Assembly: GCA_964247725.1 (NCBI GenBank)
Contig: CAXTVM010000010.1
Location: 35,584 to 99,583 of the forward strand
DNA from: Lichenicola sp964247725
GTDB taxonomy: Bacteria > Pseudomonadota > Alphaproteobacteria > Acetobacterales > Acetobacteraceae
DNA: 64,000 nucleotides
Reading direction: 5' to 3'
Positions 1 to 8,739 of this stretch are shown in pieces. Numbering within the stretch: position 1 is the first letter of the stretch; the number at the start of each line of letters is the position of its first letter. A model generated the notes under the pieces. It did no database searches. It was not told where the DNA came from and was given only the letters and a program-made list of their open reading frames with translations. The position numbers were made by a program, and so were the translations under genes.

Positions 1-1
1 C

Positions 2-1078
2 GTCTGCACCGGCTCGACCACCTACAACGAGCCCTACGACTGGGCCCGCCGCATCGCCGCCCTCGACCACATGAGCGGCGGCCGTGCCGGCTGGAACGTG
101 ATCACCTCGCAGATGGCCAGCGAAGCGCTCAATTTCGGCTATGACGGCCCGCTCTCCACCAAGGCGCGCTATGCCCGCGCGCGCGAGTTCCTCGACGTCG
201 CGCACGGGCTCTGGGACAGCTGGGACGACGACGCGTTCCCGCGCGACAAGGCGTCCGGCACCTATGTCGAGCCGTCTCGGATGCACGTGCTCGACCACAA
301 GGGTCGTTACTTCAAGGTGCGCGGCCCGCTTAATGTGGCGCGCATGCCGCAGGGCTACCCGGTGATCTGCCAGGCCGGCGAGTCGGAGGAGGGGCGGGAG
401 TTCGCCGCCCAGTCCGCCGACATCATGTACGGCAAGGCGACCTCGCTCGAGCACGGCCAGGGCTTCTACGCGCCGATGAAGGCGCGGCTGGCCAAGTACG
501 GCCGCTCGCCCGATAGCCTCAAGATCATGCCGGGCCTGTGCTGCGTGGTCGGGCGCACGGAGGCGGAGGCGCAGCAGAAGTTCGACCGCGTGCAGGCGAC
601 GATCAGCGCCGTGGAGGCACGCGCCTTCGCGGTGCAGTTCATGGGCCCGGAGTTCGACCAGGACACTGACCCGCACCTACCGATCCCGGCCCTGCCGCAC
701 CTGGACGCCATCGCCGCCCGCAAGCGCATCGCCATCGAGCGCGACGGACGCCGCCTGTCCCTGGTCGAGCTCGGCCACTGGATCACCGCCTGCATGGGCC
801 ACCTGATGATGATCGGCACGCCATCCTCCATCGCCGACCAGATGGAGCGCTTCGTCGACGAGGGCGGCGCCGACGGCTTCGCGCTGATGCCGCACTTCCT
901 GCCGGGCGGCCTCGACGACTTCGTGGAGCTGGTGGTGCCCGAGCTGCAGCGCCGCGGCCGGCTGCGCACCGAATATGAGGGCGCCACGCTGCGCGAGCAC
1001 CTCGGCCTGCCGCGCCCGCCCGGCCGCCACGCCGCCCGCCGGGCCGTCCAATCGAGCCGGGCGCACGCGGCCGAATGA
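2..1078 (+). CDS. FMN-dependent monooxygenase, NtaA/SnaA/DszA family (5' truncated)
   Basis: The frame is open from base 2, so the N-terminus lies outside the window; 358 residues are present. The first residues read TGSTTYNEPY and then ALDHMSGGRAGWN, the hallmark of NtaA/SnaA/DszA-type, luciferase-like monooxygenases. These use reduced FMN from a partner reductase to cleave C-N or C-S bonds of aromatic, sulfonated or chelating compounds. The Ala/Arg-rich C-terminal tail is not family-typical. The stop overlaps the next start (ATGA), so the gene is translationally coupled to an ABC importer, which suggests uptake and oxidation of one organic compound. The substrate cannot be deduced from sequence. 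Confidence 0.85.
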   Translation, partial: VCTGSTTYNEPYDWARRIAALDHMSGGRAGWNVITSQMASEALNFGYDGPLSTKARYARAREFLDVAHGLWDSWDDDAFPRDKASGTYVEPSRMHVLDHKGRYFKVRGPLNVARMPQGYPVICQAGESEEGREFAAQSADIMYGKATSLEHGQGFYAPMKARLAKYGRSPDSLKIMPGLCCVVGRTEAEAQQKFDRVQATISAVEARAFAVQFMGPEFDQDTDPHLPIPALPHLDAIAARKRIAIERDGRRLSLVELGHWITACMGHLMMIGTPSSIADQMERFVDEGGADGFALMPHFLPGGLDDFVELVVPELQRRGRLRTEYEGATLREHLGLPRPPGRHAARRAVQSSRAHAAE

Positions 1079-2118
1079 TCCGCCGCCAGCTCCTCCGCGC
1101 CGGTCTCGGCCTCGGCTGCGGCCTCGCCGCCGCATCCGCCCTGCCGATCGCGAGCCGACCCGCGCGGGCCGCCCGCCCGGCCGGTCTCGGTACCTACGCG
1201 ATGCGCCTGACCTGGATCCGGAACGCGCAGTTCAGCGGCGAGTACTACGCGGACAGCCGCGGCTACTATCGCGACGAGGGCTTCACCGCCGTCGACCTGC
1301 AGAGCGGCGGCCCCAGCGCGCCGCCGGCCGAGATCGACCTAGCCCAGGGCAAGTGCCTGATCGGCATCTCGGCGATCGACCTCACCGCGTCGGCCATCAC
1401 GCAGGGGGCGGCCCTGCGCACGATCGGCTGCCTCTACCAGAAGAGCGCGTTCTGCCTGCTGTCCCTTGCTGGCCGGCCGATCCCCGAGCCGCGGGCGATG
1501 ATCGGCCGCCGCATCGGCGTGCAGGCCGGCAACCAGGTCGTGTTCTCGACTTTCCTGCAGCTGAACGGCATCGACCCGGACAAGGTGACCACCGTGCCGG
1601 TGCAGTTCGACCCGACGCCGATGGTGGCGGGCGAGGTTGACGGCTGGGTCGGCTATATCGGTAACGAGCCCAACCTGCTGCGGCGGCGCGGCATCGCCAC
1701 CACCACCTTCCTGTTCGCCGATCACGGCTATCCGCTGCTGATGGAGACCTTCGTCGCCCGCCAGGACTCGACCCAGCACGCGCGCGATCGGCTGAAGGCC
1801 GCCCTGCGCGCCGAGCTGCGCGGCTGGAGGGACAGCCTGCGCGACCCGGCCGGCGGCGCCAGGCTCGCGGTCGACCGCTACGGCCGCACGCTCGGCCTCG
1901 ACCTCCAGTCCGAGACCATGCAGTCCACGACCCAGAACACGCTGATCACCTCGCCGGACACCGCAGCCCACGGCCTGCTGACGCTGACGCCGGAGCGGAT
2001 GGAGCGCAACGTCCGCCTGCTGCGCGACCTCGGCAACGACGTCACGCAGGCGACCCTGTTCGATATGACGCTGCTGGACGAGGTCTATGGTGAAGACCCC
2101 GCCCTTGTCAGACTTTAG
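1075..2118 (+). CDS. ABC transporter substrate-binding protein, NMT1/ThiY-like
   Basis: This 347-residue exported binding protein has an N-terminus with a twin-arginine-like start (IRRQLLRAG), a hydrophobic stretch and an Ala-rich cleavage region near residue 33. The mature part starts with a WIRNAQFSGEYY block followed by GYYRDEGF, characteristic of the NMT1/THI5-like family that binds pyrimidines, sulfonates and other small organics. It overlaps the monooxygenase by 4 nt. The ATPase and two permeases follow, so it should deliver the monooxygenase substrate from the periplasm. The ligand is unknown. A palindromic repeat begins three bases after its stop codon. Confidence 0.85.
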   Translation: MIRRQLLRAGLGLGCGLAAASALPIASRPARAARPAGLGTYAMRLTWIRNAQFSGEYYADSRGYYRDEGFTAVDLQSGGPSAPPAEIDLAQGKCLIGISAIDLTASAITQGAALRTIGCLYQKSAFCLLSLAGRPIPEPRAMIGRRIGVQAGNQVVFSTFLQLNGIDPDKVTTVPVQFDPTPMVAGEVDGWVGYIGNEPNLLRRRGIATTTFLFADHGYPLLMETFVARQDSTQHARDRLKAALRAELRGWRDSLRDPAGGARLAVDRYGRTLGLDLQSETMQSTTQNTLITSPDTAAHGLLTLTPERMERNVRLLRDLGNDVTQATLFDMTLLDEVYGEDPALVRL

Positions 2119-2121
2119 CAA

Positions 2122-2245
2122 GGAAGGCCAGGGGCGCTGCCCCTGGACCCCGCTAGGGCCGGCGGCCCTAGGACCCAATTCTTAAAGTAATGGTTTCCAA
2201 AGGCCAGCCTTTGGCGGGGTCCAGGGGCAGAGCCCCTGGCCTTCC
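2122..2245. repeat. Compound palindromic repeat (REP-like), copy 1
   Basis: Two 32-nt arms, 2122-2153 and 2214-2245, are inverted copies with a single mismatch (core CCAGGGGC...TGCCCCTGG plus ACCCCGC). Between them are two further small palindromes, at about 2153-2171 (around GGGCCGGCGGCCC) and 2197-2214 (CCAAAGGC-CA-GCCTTTGG). A related half-element is present at 26629-26686. The second half runs into the 5' end of the ABC ATPase frame. I recall this sequence type as common in Acetobacteraceae genomes, but I could not check that. Confidence 0.8.
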
Positions 2246-3017
2246 TTCCTCGGGCATCGAGATAACCAACCTGTCCAAAAGCTTCCGCATCGGCCGCAGC
2301 TCGGTGCAGGCGCTGGACCGGATCGACCTGCGGACGGACGAGAACAGCTTCCTGTCCCTGCTGGGCCCGTCCGGCTGCGGCAAGTCGACGATGCTGCGCA
2401 TCCTGGCCGGACTCGAGCGGCCCGATGCTGGCCACGCGCTGATGCACGGCGAGAGCCCGGCCGAGCTGATCGCGCGGCGCCACCTGGGCATCGCCTTCCA
2501 GGACAGCGCGCTGCTCGCCTGGCGCACGGTCGAGGCCAACATCCGGCTGCCGCTGGACGTGGCCGGGGTGCGGCCGGCGCCGGGCCTGATCGACGGGCTG
2601 GTGGCGCTGGTGGGCCTGCGCGGCTTCGAGCGGGCGCGGCCGTCGCAGCTGTCCGGCGGCATGCGCCAGCGGGTGGCGATCGCGCGCGCGCTGGTGATGC
2701 GGCCCCGCGTGCTGCTGCTCGACGAGCCGTTCGGGGCGCTCGACGACATGACGCGCCTGCGGCTCAACCTCGAGCTGCAGCGCGTCTGGAGCGAGCGCCC
2801 GGCCACCACCCTGATGGTCACGCACGGGATCGGCGAGGCGGTGCTGCTGTCCGACCAGGTCGCGGTGATGGGGGCCTGTCCCGGCCGGATCGTCGCCCTG
2901 GTGCCGATCGACCTGCCGCGGCCGCGGACGGCCGCGATGATGCGCGCGCCTGAGTTCCACGCCTACCAGGACCGGCTCGGCGCGCTGCTGTTCGAGTCGG
3001 AGGACGCCCCGGCATGA
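2190..3017 (+). CDS. ABC transporter ATP-binding protein (SsuB/TauB-like)
   Basis: The nucleotide-binding subunit of the upstream importer, with all motifs intact: Walker A GPSGCGKST at residues 59-67, Q-loop Q104, signature LSGGM at 154-158, Walker B LLLDEP around 175-180 and H-loop VTHG near 210. The first about 20 residues are encoded by the palindromic repeat and do not look like ABC sequence; homology begins at IEITNLSKSF. The only in-frame start candidates are the ATG at 2190 and a TTG at 2211, both inside the repeat, and no convincing ribosome-binding site precedes either. It overlaps the first permease gene by 4 nt (ATGA). Confidence 0.85.
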   Translation: MVSKGQPLAGSRGRAPGLPSSGIEITNLSKSFRIGRSSVQALDRIDLRTDENSFLSLLGPSGCGKSTMLRILAGLERPDAGHALMHGESPAELIARRHLGIAFQDSALLAWRTVEANIRLPLDVAGVRPAPGLIDGLVALVGLRGFERARPSQLSGGMRQRVAIARALVMRPRVLLLDEPFGALDDMTRLRLNLELQRVWSERPATTLMVTHGIGEAVLLSDQVAVMGACPGRIVALVPIDLPRPRTAAMMRAPEFHAYQDRLGALLFESEDAPA

Positions 3018-3769
3018 GGACCGGTGCCGTCGCGGCGCTAGCCGGGCCGTTGGCGCTGCTGGCGCTATGGAGCCTGCTCGCCGTGCTGGCGCGGGAGCCA
3101 GCCGACCTGGTGCCGGCGCCGTGGATTGTTCTGGCGCAGATCGTCCGCGACGGCTGGGGGTTCTACGGCCCCAACGTCGGGCCGACGCTGGCCGAGGCGG
3201 CGGGAGGCTTTCTGTGGGGCAACGGCCTGGCGATTGGCCTCGCCCTGCTCGTGCTGCTGCTGCCGGCGCTGCATCGCGTCGTGCTGCTGCTGGCGACGCT
3301 GAGCTACTGCGTCCCGATCATCGCCGTGGGTCCGCTGCTGGCGCTGGTGTTCAGCGGCCGCATCCCGATGGTGGCGCTGTCGGCGCTTGCGGTGTTCTTC
3401 ACCACGCTGGTCGGCATGCAGACCGGGCTGCGCGCGGCCGAGCCGGCCAGCCTGGAGCTGGTGCGCGCGTTCGGCGGCGGCGCCTGGCAGCGCTTCCGCC
3501 TCGTGCAGCTGCGGGCCTGCCTGCCGTCCCTGTTCGCGGCGCTCGCCATCGCCGCCCCCGCCTCGCTGCTGGGTGCGATCCTCGGCGAATGGCTGGGCTC
3601 GGTGCAGACCGGCCTCGGCGTCGCCATGGTGGCCTCGATGCAACAGATGGCCGCGCCCCGCTCCTGGGGCATCGCGCTGGTGAGCGGCGCCCTGGCTGGC
3701 CTCGCCTATGGCGCCGTGGCGCTGCTCGGGCGGCTGCTGGCGCCGTGGCGGCAGGAGGGCGGGGCGTGA
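3014..3769 (+). CDS. ABC transporter permease, first of two (SsuC/TauC-like)
   Basis: Inner-membrane permease of 251 residues with about six hydrophobic segments and a binding-protein-dependent transport pattern. The cytoplasmic coupling loop (EAA-like region: ELVRAFGGGAWQRFRLVQL, then LPSLF) contacts the ATPase. Starts with ATG in an ATGA overlap with the ATPase gene and ends in a GTGA overlap with the second permease. SsuC-type importers normally use a homodimer of one permease. Two different adjacent permeases suggest a heterodimer here. Confidence 0.85.
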   Translation: MRTGAVAALAGPLALLALWSLLAVLAREPADLVPAPWIVLAQIVRDGWGFYGPNVGPTLAEAAGGFLWGNGLAIGLALLVLLLPALHRVVLLLATLSYCVPIIAVGPLLALVFSGRIPMVALSALAVFFTTLVGMQTGLRAAEPASLELVRAFGGGAWQRFRLVQLRACLPSLFAALAIAAPASLLGAILGEWLGSVQTGLGVAMVASMQQMAAPRSWGIALVSGALAGLAYGAVALLGRLLAPWRQEGGA

Positions 3770-4563
3770 TCGGCCGCCTCGCCCGGTCCGTGCTGGCACA
3801 CGCGCTGGCGCCCATCCTGGCGCTGGCGATCGTCCTGCTGGCCTGGGTGCTGTTCCTGCGGGTGTTCCAGGTAAGCCCGCTGATCGGCAAGTCCCCGGTG
3901 GCGGTGGCGCACTACCTGTTCGGCGCGCCGGCCTCGCCCCGCGACAGGGCGGCGCTGCTGGGCGCCCTCTGCGTCACGCTGGCGCACGCGGCGTCCGGCT
4001 TCCTGATCGGCCTCGGCCTCGGCCTTGGTGCCGCGATCACGGTCGTGCTGTCGCCGGCCGTCGGACGCGGCTTGCTGCCGCTGGCGATCGTCCTGCGCTC
4101 GGTGCCGCTGGTGGCGATGACCCCGCTGATCGTGCTGGTATTCGGCCGCGGCCCCGCGGCGGTGGCGGTGATCGGCGGGCTGATCGTGTTCTTCCCCACG
4201 CTGGTCACGGTGGCGGTCGGCCTGCGCTCGACCCCGCGCTCGGCCGCCGACCTGATCCGGGTGCATGGCGGCGGCCGCCTCGCGGTCCTGCGCTGGGTGG
4301 GGCTGCCCGGCGCCCTGCCGTTCCTGTTCGCGTCGATGCGGCTGTCCGCGCCGGCGGCCCTGGTCGGCGCGTTGCTGGCGGAATGGCTCGCCACCGGCGA
4401 CGGCATCGGCTACCGCATGCAGCGCGACATCACCGCGTTCCATGCCGCCGACCTGTGGAGCGCGCTGGTGCTGGTGACGCTGTGCTCGCTCGGCCTCCAC
4501 GCGATCGTCGCCGCCACCGAGGCGGTGGTGATCGGCCGCTGCCGGCCGCAGCGCCGATCCTAG
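3766..4563 (+). CDS. ABC transporter permease, second of two
   Basis: A 265-residue SsuC/TauC-like permease. The frame is open far upstream; I chose GTG at 3766 because it makes a 4-nt GTGA overlap with the preceding permease and because the protein then begins with a short basic stretch and a hydrophobic helix (ALAPILALAIVLLAW). The coupling loop is visible as DLIRVHGGGRLAVLRWVGL followed by PGALPFLF. It is clearly homologous to the first permease but not a recent duplicate. It is the last gene of this operon; about 100 nt separate it from the next gene. Confidence 0.82.
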   Translation: MIGRLARSVLAHALAPILALAIVLLAWVLFLRVFQVSPLIGKSPVAVAHYLFGAPASPRDRAALLGALCVTLAHAASGFLIGLGLGLGAAITVVLSPAVGRGLLPLAIVLRSVPLVAMTPLIVLVFGRGPAAVAVIGGLIVFFPTLVTVAVGLRSTPRSAADLIRVHGGGRLAVLRWVGLPGALPFLFASMRLSAPAALVGALLAEWLATGDGIGYRMQRDITAFHAADLWSALVLVTLCSLGLHAIVAATEAVVIGRCRPQRRS

Positions 4564-4664
4564 GCCGCGCTCCGCGCCAAATACGCGACGATCTCCGATC
4601 TCAACGGTTCTTTAAGGGCATTCCTGCCTTAGTGGCGCCCGCTCGAACCGGGGTCCACCACGAC

Positions 4665-6599
4665 ATGAGGCAGGCGTTCCTGCGTTGGCGACGACGCGAG
4701 ATCCCGCTGCACCTGCGCATCATCGCGGCGGTGCTCGCGGTGTGCCTGCTGCTCGTCGGGCTGGATGGCGGCCGCACCTGGCAGATGCGCAACGACCTGA
4801 TCGCCGCGGACAAGGTCGAGACGGCAAACCTCGCCCGCTCGCTGGCCCAGCATGCGCACGACAACCTCTACGTCGTCGACGTGATCCTGTCCAAGTTGCG
4901 AGAGCAGATCGAAGCGCCTGGGCCGGAGCCGGAGTCGGAGCGGATCGATCGGCTGAAGCTCATGGTCGCCACGCGCCTTCGCGAAACGCCGGAACTCTGC
5001 GGCCTGGCCGTGCTCGACGCCGCCGGCGGCCTGGTGGCCGGCCGGCAGAACGCCGCGGCCGCGGCCGCGGACCGCGCCGATGCCGCCGATCACCGCGCCG
5101 ATGCGGACCGCGGCATCCATGTCGGCGACGCCACGCGCTCGTGCGACGACGGGCAATGGGGCCTGGCGGTGTCACGCCGGATCGACGACGGGCACGGCCG
5201 ATTCGCCGGGATCGTGCAGGCGAGGATCTCGATCGGGTTCCTGCAGAGCTTCTACGGCCGGTTCGAGGTCGGCTCGCACGGCGTGATCTCGCTGACCACC
5301 CGGCGGGGCAGCGTCGTCGCCCACACCGACGGCACCCGGGCCAGGATCGGCGCGAGCGCTTCCTCCGGAACGATCTTCCGCACGATCAGGGCGGGTGGGA
5401 CCGCAGGCAGCTTCCGCTACGTCTCGTCGTTTGACGGCATCGCGCGGCTGGGCAGCTTCCGTGTGGTCGACGGCTACCCGCTCTTCATCGTCGTCGGCCA
5501 TTCCTTCCACGAGGTGCTGGCCGACTGGCGCGCCGGCGCCTGGCTCCACATGACCATCAGCCTCCTCGCGTCGGCGCTCCTGGTGCTGACCGGCAGCCGC
5601 ATCGCCGGCCAGGTCAGGATCAGGCAGCAGGCCGAGCGTCGCTACCGGCTGCTGGCGGAGAACTCGAGCGATGCCATCGTCTGTATCGGCCTCGACGGCA
5701 AGCGCCGCTACGTCTCGCCGGCCTTCACCGTGCTGACCGGATGGAGCGCCGAAGAGGTCATCGGTCAGCCCGCCGTCGACATCGTCCACCCGGAAGACCG
5801 GCCGTCCAACGCCACTCTGCTGCCGCAGCTGCTGGCCGGAGCGCCCCAGGTGACGTCGTGCCTCCGCTACGTCCGCAAGGACGGATCGCTGCTCTGGGTG
5901 GAGATGCGCGCGCGCCTGCTGCGATGCGACGACGGGGAGACGCAGGCCATCTCCAACATGCGCGACATCACCGATCGCCGTGCGGCGGAGGACCGGGTCG
6001 CCATGCTGAACCGCGAGCTGGCGGAGCTGGCCAGAACCGACGGGCTGACCGGGGTCGCCAACCGACGCCGCTTCGATGAGGCGCTGGCGCAGGAATGGCG
6101 GCGGGCGCGGCACGAGGAGATGCCGGTGTCGCTGATGATGATCGACGTCGACCGCTTCAAGCTGTTCAACGACCGCTACGGCCACCTGAAGGGGGACGAA
6201 TGCCTGCGCGCGGTGGCGGCGGCGGCGGCGCAGGTCGCGCGCGGTCCGGCGGTACTCACCGCGCGCTATGGCGGCGAGGAGTTCGTGGTGCTGCTGCCGC
6301 GGATCGATGCGGCGGCTGCCGCGGCGCTGGCCGGACAGGTGCTGGCGGCGGTGCGCGCCATGGCGATCGAACATCACGACAACGGCGCGGCCGGCACCGT
6401 GACCGTCAGCATCGGCATCGCCACCGCCACGCCGTGGGCGGCCGGGCTCGAGGTCTGCGGCGAGACGACGCTGGTTGCGGCCGCCGATGCCGCGCTCTAC
6501 GACGCCAAGCGGAGCGGGCGCGATCGGGCGGTAACGCACGACCGCATGCTGCTGCCCGACCTTGTCTGCAGCACTCTGCCGGTCGCGGCCGGTCCGTGA
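4665..6599 (+). CDS. Membrane-bound diguanylate cyclase with periplasmic sensor, PAS and GGDEF domains
   Basis: Predicted to make c-di-GMP from two GTP at the inner membrane. Architecture of the 644-residue protein: short cytoplasmic N-terminus, TM1 about 19-37, Cache-like periplasmic region to about 290, TM2 about 294-316, PAS domain about 325-440 (RYRLLAENSSDAIV, then VHPEDR) and GGDEF domain about 460-625 with the active-site variant GGEEF at 536-540. The RxxD inhibitory site expected five residues before GGEEF is absent, so classical product inhibition looks unlikely. The frame is open upstream of 4665; this ATG gives a normal N-terminus. c-di-GMP often controls pili and flagella, both encoded in this window, but that link is inference. 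Confidence 0.88.
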   Translation: MRQAFLRWRRREIPLHLRIIAAVLAVCLLLVGLDGGRTWQMRNDLIAADKVETANLARSLAQHAHDNLYVVDVILSKLREQIEAPGPEPESERIDRLKLMVATRLRETPELCGLAVLDAAGGLVAGRQNAAAAAADRADAADHRADADRGIHVGDATRSCDDGQWGLAVSRRIDDGHGRFAGIVQARISIGFLQSFYGRFEVGSHGVISLTTRRGSVVAHTDGTRARIGASASSGTIFRTIRAGGTAGSFRYVSSFDGIARLGSFRVVDGYPLFIVVGHSFHEVLADWRAGAWLHMTISLLASALLVLTGSRIAGQVRIRQQAERRYRLLAENSSDAIVCIGLDGKRRYVSPAFTVLTGWSAEEVIGQPAVDIVHPEDRPSNATLLPQLLAGAPQVTSCLRYVRKDGSLLWVEMRARLLRCDDGETQAISNMRDITDRRAAEDRVAMLNRELAELARTDGLTGVANRRRFDEALAQEWRRARHEEMPVSLMMIDVDRFKLFNDRYGHLKGDECLRAVAAAAAQVARGPAVLTARYGGEEFVVLLPRIDAAAAAALAGQVLAAVRAMAIEHHDNGAAGTVTVSIGIATATPWAAGLEVCGETTLVAAADAALYDAKRSGRDRAVTHDRMLLPDLVCSTLPVAAGP

Positions 6600-6689
6600 A
6601 GCTCGGACACCCGACCCGGAGCGTCCCGGCGTTCATCCCGCATTAGGCTTGATGCCGCACTGTCTCGGCCGACAGCCGGATGTCCTCTC

Positions 6690-7373
6690 ATGTCGCGTCG
6701 GGTGCTCGCCTGCCTGCTGCTGATCGCCTCCGGCCTATTGTCCGGCGGCCGGGCCAGCCGTGCCGCGGCCTCGGATGATCCCGACTGCCAGGCGGCGATC
6801 TCTGCCGCGACCGAGCGGCATCACCTGCCGGATCACCTGCTGCAGGCAATCGCGCGAACCGAAAGCGGGCGCTACGATCCGCGGAGCGGCATCAGGACCT
6901 CCTGGCCGTGGACCGTGACCGCGCGCGGCACCGGCCGCTTCTTCGCGACCGAGCAGGACGCCGCCGCCTACGTCCGGGCGCTCTGGGCGGACGGCATCAC
7001 GTCGATCGACGTCGGCTGCCTGCAGGTCAACCTGCACTACCATCCGGCCGCCTTCGGCACGCTGGAGCAGGCCTTCGATCCCGAGGCCAATGCCGACTAC
7101 GCCGCCGCCTTCCTGGTCACGCTGCACCGGCCGCGGACGGACTGGTCGGAGGCGATCGCCGACTACCATTCGGCGGACCCCGCCGAGGGCGGAAGCTACC
7201 TCCAGCGCGTCATGCTCAACCTCTCGGGCTCGGTTCCGGCGAGCCGGCCGCCCGACCTGCTGAACGCCGCCCTGATCACGCAGGTCCCAATGCGCTTCGG
7301 CATGACCGTGATCACCCCCGCCAGCGCCGCGCTCCCCTCGCGGCACCGTTTCCCCCGCATCATCACACCCTAG
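6690..7373 (+). CDS. Lytic transglycosylase (SLT-like), exported
   Basis: A 227-residue protein with an N-terminal signal peptide (basic MSRR, hydrophobic core to about residue 18, cleavage near ASRAAA). The lysozyme-like fold follows: AIARTESGRYD carries the catalytic glutamate, then a GCLQVNLHYHP block and AIADYHS, as in Slt family members that cleave peptidoglycan with formation of 1,6-anhydromuramic acid. Such enzymes open the wall for pili, flagella or secretion systems. It lies between the diguanylate cyclase and the GT87 gene, 7 nt from the latter, and about 1.4 kb before the Tad pilus operon. A wall-opening role for pilus assembly is inference. Confidence 0.82.
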   Translation: MSRRVLACLLLIASGLLSGGRASRAAASDDPDCQAAISAATERHHLPDHLLQAIARTESGRYDPRSGIRTSWPWTVTARGTGRFFATEQDAAAYVRALWADGITSIDVGCLQVNLHYHPAAFGTLEQAFDPEANADYAAAFLVTLHRPRTDWSEAIADYHSADPAEGGSYLQRVMLNLSGSVPASRPPDLLNAALITQVPMRFGMTVITPASAALPSRHRFPRIITP

Positions 7374-7380
7374 GCGACCG

Positions 7381-8697
7381 ATGCAGCTCCTCGCAGGCTT
7401 CCGCTCCGGCGCCTACCTGACCCGCCCGAGGCTGATCGCCTGGGCCTCAATCCTGATCGTGATCGAGGCGATCACCGCCCTCTTCTTCGTGGCCGGCACG
7501 CACGGCTGGATCGTCCCGCTAAGCCGGCCGACGACAACCGATTTCGCCAGCTTCTACGCCGCCGGCACGCTCGCACTCTCCGGACACCCGCAGGATGCCT
7601 ACGATCCCGCCCGCCTCTACGCCGCCGAGCAGGCGGCCACGGCGATCGGCATCGACGAGCAGAAGTTCTTCTATCCCCCGACCTTTCTCATCCTCTGCTC
7701 TCTGCTGGCGCATCTTCCCTACCTGGCCGGCTTTGCCGCCCTTGAGCTGCTGTCCGCGCTCGCCTTCTTCCTGGTCATGATCAGGCTTGCCAATGAGAGC
7801 AGCGGCCTAGTCCCGCTGCTCCTGCTTGCCTATCCCGCGACCGTTTGGACGGCGGCGATCGGCCAGAACTCGTTCCTGTCCGCCGCCCTGTTCGCCCTCG
7901 GTACCATGATGCTGCCGCGCCGGCCATGGCTGGCCGGCGCCGTGCTCGGCCTGCTCTGCTTCAAGCCGCATCTCGGACTCCTGCTGCCGGTCGCGTTCAT
8001 GGCCGGCCGGCATTGGAAGGCGTTGTTGGGAGCCGGCCTGTCCACCGCGCTGGTCACGCTGCTCTCGGTCATGCTCTTCGGCCTGCGGAGCTGGAGCGCG
8101 TTCCTCGTCGCCTTCCATCGCGCCGGCCACACCTTTCAGACCGGCGTCATCCCGCATTCCGGCCTCATCAGCATCTATGCGGCGGGACGAGTCTTCGGCT
8201 TCTCGCAATCCGCCGCGAACCTGCTGCAACTGGCCGCGAGCCTGGCCGCCGCCGCCGCCGTCGCCTTCGTCTGGTCTGGCCGGGCGCCCGATGCCGTGAA
8301 GGCCGCCGCGCTGATCGCGGGCACCATCCTCGCCGTCCCGGTCCTGCTCTTCTACGACCTGCTCATCGCCGCGGTGGCCGCCGCCTGGCTGATCCAGGAC
8401 GGCCTGCGACGCGGCTTCCGCGACTACGAGCTCTCGTTCCTCGTCTTTGGCTTCATGGTCCCGCTCCTCGCGCGCCCGGTCGCCGCCGGCTTGCACGTCC
8501 CGCTCGGGCCGCTGCTGCCGGCGGGCCTCCTGCTGATCTGCGTCATGCGGGCCGTGCCAATGCATCTCCCGGAACGCCTGGCCACGGAATCCGCCCCTCT
8601 GCTTCTGGCCGTTAACGGTTCCGAAACCTGGGCCCGGCAAGGTGGCGACAGAACCCGAGGGGTTCGCGCCACACACCGAGGGCGCTGGCTTTGGTAA
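7381..8697 (+). CDS. GT87-family (DUF2029) membrane glycosyltransferase
   Basis: A 438-residue polytopic membrane protein with about ten hydrophobic helices. The first periplasmic loop contains TTDFASFYAAGTLALSGHP followed by AYDP and FFYPPTFLI, the conserved acidic-loop region of GT87/DUF2029 enzymes, which use polyprenyl-phosphate sugars (mannose or arabinose in mycobacteria). PHLGLLLP later is also family-typical. The hydrophilic tail of about 40 residues after the last helix is unremarkable. It sits immediately upstream of the Flp pilin gene; whether it glycosylates envelope glycans or pilus components cannot be told from the sequence. Confidence 0.75.
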   Translation: MQLLAGFRSGAYLTRPRLIAWASILIVIEAITALFFVAGTHGWIVPLSRPTTTDFASFYAAGTLALSGHPQDAYDPARLYAAEQAATAIGIDEQKFFYPPTFLILCSLLAHLPYLAGFAALELLSALAFFLVMIRLANESSGLVPLLLLAYPATVWTAAIGQNSFLSAALFALGTMMLPRRPWLAGAVLGLLCFKPHLGLLLPVAFMAGRHWKALLGAGLSTALVTLLSVMLFGLRSWSAFLVAFHRAGHTFQTGVIPHSGLISIYAAGRVFGFSQSAANLLQLAASLAAAAAVAFVWSGRAPDAVKAAALIAGTILAVPVLLFYDLLIAAVAAAWLIQDGLRRGFRDYELSFLVFGFMVPLLARPVAAGLHVPLGPLLPAGLLLICVMRAVPMHLPERLATESAPLLLAVNGSETWARQGGDRTRGVRATHRGRWLW

Positions 8698-8739
8698 CCA
8701 TCGTCAACGATCAGCCTTACGGCTTAGGAGAGAACTAAA

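Noticed and set aside
3708..4664. Long plus-strand frame upstream of the diguanylate cyclase
   Set aside because: It overlaps the second permease in another frame and is Arg/Gly/Ala-rich shadow sequence; the cyclase homology starts at the ATG at 4665.
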